DNA of 64,000 bases, from the NCBI GenBank assembly GCA_020633195.1, contig JACKEC010000031.1:62001-126000 (forward strand), given 5' to 3'. The DNA is from Sandaracinaceae bacterium (GTDB lineage Bacteria > Myxococcota_A > Polyangia > Polyangiales > Sandaracinaceae). Every line of letters begins with the position of its first letter. Within the stretch, counting starts at the first letter, position 1. The position numbers and the translations under genes were made by a program. The notes under the pieces were generated by a model that saw only the letters and a program-made list of their open reading frames with translations, did no database searches and was not told the origin of the DNA. Positions 1 through 7,437 of this stretch are shown piece by piece.

Positions 1-921
1 GCCCCAGCGGACCCAGCTCGAGAACAGCCGCGGCTCGTCCTGCGTGAGCCCGCCGAACGCGGCGTTCTGCTCCGCGAAGGCGCGCGCCCGGACCCGCGAG
101 CGCGTGAGCTCCTCGGTCGGCTCGTGCGTGTCGATCAGCAGATCGGCCCGGAAGAACAGCAGCTCGTAGCCGGTGAGGTAGCCGGTCGGCGCGACCGCGT
201 GGGTCTCGAGCAGCGAGCGCTCGCCGTTCCACCGCTCGTCCTCGAACCCGAGGCTCCGGTAGCCGGCCTGCACCTCGAACGCGCTCCGGCGCCAGGGCGA
301 GATCTTCAGCTCGAGGCGGCCCTCCATGCGCTCGACGCCGAAGCGGCCGCGGGTGGACTGGGTCGAGTCGTAGCCGATCCCTTCGAAGAGCTGATCGGGC
401 CGCGTGCCCGCTTCGAAGCGCAGGGCGAGCTCGGTCTGCTCCGTCAGCCGCACGCGATCGCGGACGATGAGGCGCAGCCAGTCCTCGCCCCAGGTCGCGG
501 CGTGCGCGCTGATCCGGTTCTCGTCGAAGAGGAAGCGGTCGTAGAACGCGTAGAGGCCCACCGAGGGGCTGAGCCCGAACTCGAAGAAGGCTGTCGGGAT
601 CACGCCGACTTGCCCCCCCGAGGCGAAGAGCCAGTCGATGACGCCCTCTCGCTCGAGCACCGTGAGCAGCGCGCCGAGGGGGACGCGGATCACGTACTCG
701 GAGATCAGGTAGAGCGGGCTGGTGATGATGCGAGGGACCCAGAGCGCCGCCTCGAGGGCCGCGTCGGCGTCGCTCGGCGGCCGACCGTCGAGGTCGGGCA
801 CCGCGCGCCGCGGGGGCAGCGGCGGAGCCTCCGCGGTGTCGTCTCCGTCGGCGTGCGCGCGAGCCGGGAGGCCCGCGGCGACCGCGACGGCCAGCACGAG
901 CGAAGCGAGTCCGGAGCGCAC
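1..921 (-). CDS. Outer-membrane beta-barrel protein, BamA/TamA-like (partial, C-terminus beyond window edge)
   Basis: An open frame of 307 codons runs from a GTG at 921 to the window edge without a stop. The N-terminus is a signal peptide (VRSGLASLVLAVAVAAG, probable cleavage after ARAHA), so the product is exported. Around residues 45-80 the pattern PRIITSPLYL..EYVIRVPLG resembles the lead-in of myxobacterial surface-antigen (D15/BamA-type) outer-membrane proteins. The rest alternates short amphipathic strands with polar turns, as in a beta-barrel. Family knowledge suggests an outer-membrane barrel; membership in BamA/TamA is inference. The divergent neighbour at 1045 encodes a lipoprotein. 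No in-frame upstream start was found that keeps the signal peptide first. Confidence 0.6.
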   Translation of the reverse strand, partial: MRSGLASLVLAVAVAAGLPARAHADGDDTAEAPPLPPRRAVPDLDGRPPSDADAALEAALWVPRIITSPLYLISEYVIRVPLGALLTVLEREGVIDWLFASGGQVGVIPTAFFEFGLSPSVGLYAFYDRFLFDENRISAHAATWGEDWLRLIVRDRVRLTEQTELALRFEAGTRPDQLFEGIGYDSTQSTRGRFGVERMEGRLELKISPWRRSAFEVQAGYRSLGFEDERWNGERSLLETHAVAPTGYLTGYELLFFRADLLIDTHEPTEELTRSRVRARAFAEQNAAFGGLTQDEPRLFSSWVRWG

Positions 922-1044
922 GGCGCCGACGATCTCACGCGAGCGGCGTCAGGACCAGACGGACCGGCATGCGACGACGCGGGGGCGACGGCGATCCGTG
1001 GGCTTCGGGAATCCGGAGCCACCCCGCTGTATGTTCCGCGGCAC

Positions 1045-2310
1045 ATGACGACCACGCGCGTCTGGGGGGTGCTGCTCGGGGCATGGCTGACGGCCTGCGG
1101 GGCGGCCGGGGCGGAGCCGGTGACGGCGGGGGGAGGACCTGCGTCCGAGCCCGCGTCCGAGTCCGCGTCGGAGCCCGAGTCCGCGTCGGAGCCCGAGCCC
1201 GCGTCCGAGCCCGTGTCCGAGCCCGAGGCTGCGCCGGTGGAGGTGGTCTCGGCCGTCCCGCCGGCGGAGGGGTTCGAGGAGCCGGCGTGTGATCCGAGCG
1301 CCGCCCCCGCGGACCCGCGCGACGCGCTGATGACGCCCGGCAACGTCCACCGCTACCTCGTGCTCGAGGCTTGGCACTCGTCGTTGCGAGGGCCGCCCTA
1401 CCTCGTGGAGGAGCGCGTCCGAGAGGCGCGACGCGTGGGCGGCCTCGAGGTCGCGCGGGTGGAGGTGCGAGCGCTCGAGTGCCTCGGCACCGCCGACGAG
1501 TGCCGGATGAGGCCCTTCGAGGAGCGTGACTTCATCCGCCTCCGCGACGGAGCCGAGACGCTGCGAGCCGACGGCGACGTGCTCCCGGCGACGGAGGCCG
1601 AGGCGCGCGAGCTGCGGCGGACCAGCGGGACGCGAGAGACCCCGGCGGCGCGAGGGCGCGCGATCCCCCTCTGCACGGGCGTGGGCTGCGGCTCCGTTCG
1701 GCGCGCCGGGTCCGAGCTCGACGGGATCGAGGCGTGGTGGCTGCCCGGGGTCGGCGCCGCGCTCAGCTCCGAGAGCTGGTACTCCGAAGAGACCGGCGAC
1801 GGCGGGGCGCGGACCCGCGTGCTGATGGGGTGGGCGCTCGGGACCCCCACGCCGTCGACCGCCGCGGGCCCCGAGCCAGCGAGCTTCGCCGACGCCCGCG
1901 CCACCTTCGCGCGGGTCGCCGCCGCCGGCGACCTCGACGCGCTCCGGGCGCTCTCCTCCGAGCACGTGCAGTACTCGCTCAACCCCGAGCACCGCTACGT
2001 CGACGAGGCGCTCGCGGCGTGGGGCGACGACGAGGGCCTCGCCCTGCGGGTGCTCGCGAGCCTGATGGCGGGCCCGTGCGGAGCGCTCGGCGACGTCGTG
2101 GTCTGCCCGCCCGAGGCGGCCCTCGGTGCCTCGAGCGCGTGCGCGAGGGACGCCGCCGTGACCGCCCCCCGCGCCCTGTTCGAGCGGCGCCGCGGGCGCT
2201 GGATCCTCCGCGCGCTCCTCGCCGGAGGCGTGGACGACCTCTACGCGCGCCCGGAGTGGGCCTCCGGCGCCGAGCGCCCCTACGGCCAGCGCGCGCGCTT
2301 CGATCGGTAG
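1045..2310 (+). CDS. Putative lipoprotein with acidic Ser-Glu-Pro repeat stalk
   Basis: The 421-residue product starts at the ATG at 1045, immediately before a lipoprotein signal (WGVLLGAWLTAC, lipobox LTAC). The same frame stays open far upstream, but that part lies over the divergent gene and lacks a signal. After the acylated Cys comes a low-complexity stretch of S-E-P/A units (about residues 30-65), probably a flexible tether from the membrane. The globular part has no family I recognise. It has several Cys (for example near residues 90, 150-155 and 340-365) and a C-terminal segment (about residues 270-420) that could be a small folded domain. It is likely periplasmic or surface anchored; function unknown. 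Confidence 0.75.
   Translation: MTTTRVWGVLLGAWLTACGAAGAEPVTAGGGPASEPASESASEPESASEPEPASEPVSEPEAAPVEVVSAVPPAEGFEEPACDPSAAPADPRDALMTPGNVHRYLVLEAWHSSLRGPPYLVEERVREARRVGGLEVARVEVRALECLGTADECRMRPFEERDFIRLRDGAETLRADGDVLPATEAEARELRRTSGTRETPAARGRAIPLCTGVGCGSVRRAGSELDGIEAWWLPGVGAALSSESWYSEETGDGGARTRVLMGWALGTPTPSTAAGPEPASFADARATFARVAAAGDLDALRALSSEHVQYSLNPEHRYVDEALAAWGDDEGLALRVLASLMAGPCGALGDVVVCPPEAALGASSACARDAAVTAPRALFERRRGRWILRALLAGGVDDLYARPEWASGAERPYGQRARFDR
1141..1230 (+). repeat. 12-bp coding tandem repeat (Ser-Glu-Pro stalk)
   Basis: Degenerate 6/12-bp units of the type gcgtccgagccc are repeated about seven times within the lipoprotein gene and encode alternating A-S-E-P/S. Such arrays change length by slippage, so stalk length may vary between strains (inference). 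Confidence 0.7.
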
Positions 2311-2324
2311 CCCGCGGGGTCTGG

Positions 2325-3632
2325 CTACGGCGGCAGCATCGGCCGCTTCGGCTTGCCGGTGACGAGCTGCGTGATGCGCGCGAGGAGGCGCTTCCACCAC
2401 GGCACCGGTGGGCCGAGCACGTCGCTGAGCACCCCGAGGATCTCCTCGCCGGTGAGCCCCGTCCCCGTGTCCCGCGGGGAGCCGCCGATGTCGCCCGAGC
2501 CGCCCCACACGTTGGGGTTCGAACCGCGGGTCCGCGCGCGCGGATCGAGGCGGTTGAGCTCCTTGTAGACGGCCTCGAGGTTCTTCGGGAGGAACGCGTC
2601 GACGAGCCGCAGGGTGTAACGTTCCTTGTCGATCTGCAGCGCGATCACGCCGAGGTCGGCGCCGTAGCGCTCCTTGAGGCGCTCCTCGACGGCGTAGATG
2701 CCGAGGGTGGACTCGAGCAGCACGGCGATGCGGCCGTTGTGGAGCGGGGCGCGCCCGCTCTCCTGGATCTCGAGCAGCGCGTCGAGGGCCTCCTCGGGGA
2801 GGAAGTGCGCGTCGAACTCGGCGAGCTGGCTGCACGCGTACTCGATCCAGTCGGTGGTCATCCACGTGCGGCTGGACTTGTGCCGGCGCTCGTTGGCGAT
2901 GAGCCGATCGACGCTGGCCTGCGCCGCCGCGAGCGCGTCGGAGGGCAGCCCGGTGAGGAGATCGCGATCGGTCCCGTGCGCGTCGATCACGCCCTCGAGC
3001 CGGATGACGGGCATCGCCGTGCGCAGGTGCTTGCGGTCGTCGCGGAGCAGCTCGACGTGGTTGATCAGGACCCACGCCGCGAGCATCGCGTCGAGGTCGG
3101 GATCGTTGACCCACACCGTCCAGGTGCCCGACGACAGCGGCAGCCCCGACAGCAGCATGACGACGGCCTGCTCGCAGGTCGCGAGCGTGAAGCCGCGCAC
3201 GCAGCCCGCGTGATGGTCGAGCGAGTACTGGCGGGTCTCGTTGTCGCAGAACGGCGCGCCCCCGAAGACGCCGTCGAGGTAGATCGTCTGGGGGCCGAAG
3301 CGCTTGCGCCCCGCCTCGTCGACGGTGAGGCCGCGCTCGATGTGGAGCTCGATGTTGGGCGCGTTGCCCGAGATGATGATCCGCTCGCCCTGGCGCTCGA
3401 TCATCCGATAGCGGCCGCGATCGGGGCCGCTCCCCGGCGGGGACGACTCGATCGAGGTCTCCGACGCGGAGTCCACGACCGTCTGGGCCGCTTCGGGCTC
3501 CGCGTCACCCTCGACGACGGTCTCGGAGGCCACGCCCGCGGGCAGCTCGACGGCGAGCTTCTCCGAGGGCGCCACGGGCGGATCGGCGGCCTGGCCCTCG
3601 GCCTCGGGCAGCTGCGGCGACGCCTCGCTCAT
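2325..3632 (-). CDS. Conserved hypothetical protein with DHH-like motif
   Basis: This is a 435-residue soluble protein with no signal peptide. The first 80 residues are acidic, Pro/Ala-rich and probably disordered. The core has SLDHHAGCVR (about residues 136-145) followed by VNDPDLDAMLAAW (about 174-186). A DHH triad followed by a D-x-D-rich helix recalls the metal site of DHH-family phosphoesterases, but the order and spacing are not canonical, so catalysis is not established. The C-terminus is Gly/Pro-rich, then basic with WWKRLL. It starts 9 nt after the stop of the upstream nuclease-fold gene on the same strand, so the two are probably co-transcribed. It is convergent with the lipoprotein ending at 2310. 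Confidence 0.7.
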   Translation of the reverse strand: MSEASPQLPEAEGQAADPPVAPSEKLAVELPAGVASETVVEGDAEPEAAQTVVDSASETSIESSPPGSGPDRGRYRMIERQGERIIISGNAPNIELHIERGLTVDEAGRKRFGPQTIYLDGVFGGAPFCDNETRQYSLDHHAGCVRGFTLATCEQAVVMLLSGLPLSSGTWTVWVNDPDLDAMLAAWVLINHVELLRDDRKHLRTAMPVIRLEGVIDAHGTDRDLLTGLPSDALAAAQASVDRLIANERRHKSSRTWMTTDWIEYACSQLAEFDAHFLPEEALDALLEIQESGRAPLHNGRIAVLLESTLGIYAVEERLKERYGADLGVIALQIDKERYTLRLVDAFLPKNLEAVYKELNRLDPRARTRGSNPNVWGGSGDIGGSPRDTGTGLTGEEILGVLSDVLGPPVPWWKRLLARITQLVTGKPKRPMLPP

Positions 3633-3641
3633 GCGCAGAGC

Positions 3642-4517
3642 CTACTCGATTTGCGGGAGCCACGCGCCGATGGAGCGTCCCCGAATTGCGACCCCGTTGG
3701 AGTGGAGCCCGCTCGATACCCTGCTCGTCGAGGGCCTCGTCGGGGTCGGCGCGAAGCGAGCGACGACCGCGAAGTGGTCCGATCTGCCGCCACGCAGGAC
3801 GCGCGCGTCGACGCAGCGAAGGCGCCTCGGATCGTAGAGGACGTGGTCGAGCCGCTTCTCGATCGACATGAGCAGCAACGGCCACCGCCACGTGGCCGCG
3901 TCGGGCGCGTTCTCGGCGAGGGCCGACGCGTAGCCGCGGGTCGCGAGCTCACCGACCGCGCCCTCGCCGTCGCCCTCGTTGAAGTCGCCGGCGAACACCG
4001 TCGGCAGCGCGGGGTCGACGAGCGCGGCGAGGTGCGCGGCGAGCTCGGCTCGATGATCCGACGGCAGCTCGGGCAGGTCCTCGAGCACCCCGAGCCCGGC
4101 GCGCGCCGGTCGCAGGTGGATCCCCACCACGCGCACCGACCCGACCGCCGTGTCCACCGTGGCGGCGATCGCGGGGAAGAACCCCACCGGCGAGCTCGAG
4201 CGCGCGCAGGCTCGGAGCGGCTCGCGCGACAGGATCGCCGCGCCTCCGGCGGGCCACTCGGATCGGGCGACGCACCGGTGCGGCCACCGCGCCGCGAGCT
4301 CGCGCCGGAGCGCGCGACGCCACGCGGGGCTGACCTCCTGCAGCAGCAGGACGTCGGCCTCCGACGACGCGAGCGTCGCCATCGTCGCCGGGTCGCCGGC
4401 GATGCCGTAGTTGAGGTTGTAGGTCGCGACGGTCAGCGTGGGCGCCGGCGCCGCGTGAGCGGGGGCTCGAGCCACACAGCCCGACAGCAACAGAGCGAGC
4501 GTCGACGCGCGTGTCAT
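3642..4517 (-). CDS. Endonuclease/exonuclease/phosphatase-family lipoprotein
   Basis: The 291-residue product begins at the ATG at 4517, chosen because it directly precedes a lipoprotein signal (STLALLLSGC). All EEP-fold signature blocks are visible: VATYNLNYG (first strand, Asn), LLQEV (metal-binding Glu), GIHLRPA, GDFNEGDG (catalytic Asp-Asn), RLDHVLYD and the closing SDHFAVVA (catalytic Asp-His). An intact site predicts metal-dependent phosphodiester or phosphomonoester hydrolysis. The lipid anchor places it outside the cytoplasm, so extracellular nucleic acid or phospholipid/inositol phosphate substrates are more likely than a repair role (inference). It precedes the DHH-like gene by 9 nt. 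Confidence 0.85.
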   Translation of the reverse strand: MTRASTLALLLSGCVARAPAHAAPAPTLTVATYNLNYGIAGDPATMATLASSEADVLLLQEVSPAWRRALRRELAARWPHRCVARSEWPAGGAAILSREPLRACARSSSPVGFFPAIAATVDTAVGSVRVVGIHLRPARAGLGVLEDLPELPSDHRAELAAHLAALVDPALPTVFAGDFNEGDGEGAVGELATRGYASALAENAPDAATWRWPLLLMSIEKRLDHVLYDPRRLRCVDARVLRGGRSDHFAVVARFAPTPTRPSTSRVSSGLHSNGVAIRGRSIGAWLPQIE

Positions 4518-4558
4518 GACCCCTACCGACGCCCGACCGCCCCCACCCTTGGCAACCT

Positions 4559-7384
4559 TCAGCGCCAGAAGGGGGTGGCGGCGCGGGGGGTCGGCACGGG
4601 GCCGGCGAGGGGCGGCATGAGGAGCGAGCGGACGCGGGCGCGCCAGGGCTCGGGGCGGTCGGCGATGATCTGCTCGGCGAGGGCGCGGGCGTCGGCGCGG
4701 CGGGCCTCGGCGCTGCCCGCGACGGAGTCCGGGGCTACGACCGCCTGGCGCAGGAAGTCGAGCTTCTCCGTGTAGGCCCGCGCCGGGGGGACGTCGCGGC
4801 TCCCGGGCTCGAGCTCGGGGTAGAGCGAGAGGAACCCCGCGAAGGCGGCGAGCAGCCGCTGCTCGTCGCTGAGCTCGGGCGCGTCGGCCGGCGGGAGCGC
4901 GTCGGTGACGGCGTCCTCGGCGGCGTCGACCACCGCGCCGGTGTGCGATCCGAGCTGCGGGGCGACCGCCCGCTCGAGGCGGTTGCGCGCCATCTGACCC
5001 GCGGTGCGCGCGGCTCGCCGCCCCGACACCGGCGCGGCGTCGGGGACCAGATCGACGTTGTCGCGCACCCCGCCGACGAGCTGCCACAGGAACGGTGTGC
5101 CGCTCGTCAGCTCGAGGAGCTGATCGCCGCACACGTCCGCGGGGACCTCGACCACCTCGATGGAGTCGATGAACGCGCGCCACGACTCGCCGTAGCGCCC
5201 CAGGTAGTGCGAGCGGAGCGACGCGACCCGCGCGTCCACGTCGTCGGGCGCGACCGGCGGGCGACCGAGCACCCAGGGTCGACCGAAGAGCTCGGCGGCG
5301 TCGTCCTCGATCATCGCCCGCGCGTAGCTCTCCCAGACCTCGCGCGTGAAGCCCGCGGGGACCCGCGCCTCGGTGCGCACGGTGACGAGCTCGCGCCCGA
5401 GCAGGCGCCGCAGGGTCATGTCCTGCGCGCCGTGCTCGCTCACCACGCGGTCGAGGATCGCCTGGGTCGCGAGCTCCTCGTCACCCGCCGTCAGCAAGAC
5501 CTCGCGCGCGCCGGCCACCACCCGCTGGTGTCGCGTGAGGCGCAGCCCGGAGTCCTCGCGGAGCGCGCGCACGAAGAAGCGGACGTGCGGCGCCATCGCG
5601 TCGCGCTGATCCCGATCCGCGCCCCGCATCGCCGCCCACCGCGCGACCAGCCGGCGCTCGAGGAGCGCGGCGAGGGCGTCGTCGATCGGCGGCTCGCCCG
5701 GGCCGGGGCCCGTCAACGAGAGGTGCATCTCCAGCGCCTCGTAGCGCTCGGTGAGCTCGCCCGGCTCGGGGCGGAAGGCCTCCTGCAGCCCCTCCGCTCG
5801 CGTGACGAACGCGGCCAGCTCGTGCGCGTCGGCCTCGAGGATGGGGCGCACCACGCGGCTCCGGATCACGTCGGCGTACAGGCGCTCGACCGGCTGGCGC
5901 ACCCGGGCCGGGTAGAGCCCCATCCGCATGCGGAGCGGCGGCCCGCGCTCGTCGAAGCGCCGCAGCTCGCGGGCGCGGTCCCCGAGCGTCTCGAGCGCGG
6001 CGGGGTCGAGCGGCGCCCCCGCGTCGGCGGTCGCGCTCACTCCGTCGACGACGGCGGCGGTGTCGGCGAGGTAGCTCGCGTTCGCCGACCACGCGACCCA
6101 CGGGAGGCCGCCCACCGCGAGCGCGAGCGCGAACACCGCGGCGGCGCTCAGCAGCTCCACCCGACGACGCCGCGTGAGCTCCGCCGCGCCCCAGCGGGCC
6201 AGCCCGACGTCGGCGAAGACCACCGACGTGAAGAGGTCGTGGAGGAAGTAGCTCTTGGGCTGCGCGGGCGCCGCCGCCGGCGCCGCGTGGGGGACCCCCA
6301 TCGCCTCGGCGAGCGCGGTCATGACCCGATCGATCGGCCGCCCCTCCTGCGTCCCGCTCGTGAAGTAGACGCCCCGCATCCGCGGCGTCTCGGCGTAGAT
6401 GTTGTCGATGAACACCGCCGACACGAGCTGCGCGAGCGGCTCCCGCAGCGCCGCCATCTGCTGCGGGAACGCGAAGATGCGCTCGCGGCTCGCGACGCGC
6501 CGCTCCTGCGCCATGCGCGAGGACGAGCGTCGCTGGAGCGAGCCCACCAGCTCCTCGAAGCGCTCGCCGAAGCGCGCCGCGGGGTCCGGGAGCGGCCGCG
6601 CGAGCGGCTCCGTGAAGCCCCACATCTGCCCGCGCTCTTGCTTGGTGAGCTCCCCGAACGTCTCGACGAAGCCCTCGACGAGATCGCACTTGGTGAAGAG
6701 CAGGTAGACGGGGAGGCTGAGCCGGAGCCGGCCCTGCACCTCGTCGATGCGCGCGCGCAGCCGCTCGCCGAGCGCTCGCACCGCCGCCTCGTCGGCCCCC
6801 AGCTCGTGGATCGGGACCGCGACGATGAGCCCGTCGAGCGGGCGCTTCGGCCGGTGCCGCGCGATCAGGTCGAGGAACCCGAGCCACTCCTGGCGGTCCT
6901 CGTCCTCGCTGGTCCATCGGCCCGCGGTGTCGAGGATCACGCCCTCGTTGGTGATCCACCAGTCGCAGTTGCGCGTCCCTCCGAGCCCGCGGATCGGGCC
7001 GGTGGACGCGTCGACGCCGGGGAAGGTCAGCCCCGACTCGCGCAGCGCGGTGCTCTTCCCCGAGCCCGGCGGCCCGATGATCGCGTACCAGGGCAGCCGA
7101 TAGAGGCGTCGCTTGCCGAGCGCGTTCACCGCCCCCGCCATCTCCGCCCCGACGCGGGTCAGCTCGTCGCGCCCGGCCGCGCTCGGCGAGGGTGGGGTCG
7201 CGAGCACGGCGGCCAGCGCGCGCGCCCGTCGCGCTTCGCGGATCCGGTCCACGAGCGCGAGCGCGACGAGGACGAGCCCGACGACGCACGCGGCGCCCAC
7301 CGGAACCAGCAGCGGCAGATCGAAGGCGAGCGCCACGCCGAAGACGAGCAGGACCACGACGCCGGCGAGGAGGTATCGCGCCAT
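4559..7384 (-). CDS. TssM/IcmF-like type VI secretion inner-membrane protein (short, orphan)
   Basis: The 941-residue product has the TssM layout: two N-terminal membrane segments (about residues 4-48), a cytoplasmic P-loop GTPase-like domain with GPPGSGKS (104-111), DTAGRW (152-157) and TKCDL (231-235), the family segment RGVYFTSGTQEG (337-348) and KSYFLHDLFTSVVF (377-390), then a third membrane helix (about 408-430) and a long periplasmic part. TssM proteins usually exceed 1,100 residues; this one stops early and appears to lack the C-terminal beta domain that contacts TssJ. No other type VI gene is present in the window. It may serve another envelope complex or depend on a distant T6SS locus (inference). 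Start ATG 7384. Confidence 0.85.
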   Translation of the reverse strand: MARYLLAGVVVLLVFGVALAFDLPLLVPVGAACVVGLVLVALALVDRIREARRARALAAVLATPPSPSAAGRDELTRVGAEMAGAVNALGKRRLYRLPWYAIIGPPGSGKSTALRESGLTFPGVDASTGPIRGLGGTRNCDWWITNEGVILDTAGRWTSEDEDRQEWLGFLDLIARHRPKRPLDGLIVAVPIHELGADEAAVRALGERLRARIDEVQGRLRLSLPVYLLFTKCDLVEGFVETFGELTKQERGQMWGFTEPLARPLPDPAARFGERFEELVGSLQRRSSSRMAQERRVASRERIFAFPQQMAALREPLAQLVSAVFIDNIYAETPRMRGVYFTSGTQEGRPIDRVMTALAEAMGVPHAAPAAAPAQPKSYFLHDLFTSVVFADVGLARWGAAELTRRRRVELLSAAAVFALALAVGGLPWVAWSANASYLADTAAVVDGVSATADAGAPLDPAALETLGDRARELRRFDERGPPLRMRMGLYPARVRQPVERLYADVIRSRVVRPILEADAHELAAFVTRAEGLQEAFRPEPGELTERYEALEMHLSLTGPGPGEPPIDDALAALLERRLVARWAAMRGADRDQRDAMAPHVRFFVRALREDSGLRLTRHQRVVAGAREVLLTAGDEELATQAILDRVVSEHGAQDMTLRRLLGRELVTVRTEARVPAGFTREVWESYARAMIEDDAAELFGRPWVLGRPPVAPDDVDARVASLRSHYLGRYGESWRAFIDSIEVVEVPADVCGDQLLELTSGTPFLWQLVGGVRDNVDLVPDAAPVSGRRAARTAGQMARNRLERAVAPQLGSHTGAVVDAAEDAVTDALPPADAPELSDEQRLLAAFAGFLSLYPELEPGSRDVPPARAYTEKLDFLRQAVVAPDSVAGSAEARRADARALAEQIIADRPEPWRARVRSLLMPPLAGPVPTPRAATPFWR

Positions 7385-7437
7385 GCCACAAGGTCGGTCG
7401 ACTGGGCCGGCCGCGCAAGCGCCTCGATTCGAGCGGC

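Noticed and set aside
1734..4775. Long plus-strand open frame across several minus-strand genes
   Set aside because: High GC gives long antisense frames. The product is Arg/Ala-rich and has no domains, while the minus-strand genes under it have clear motifs and signal peptides.
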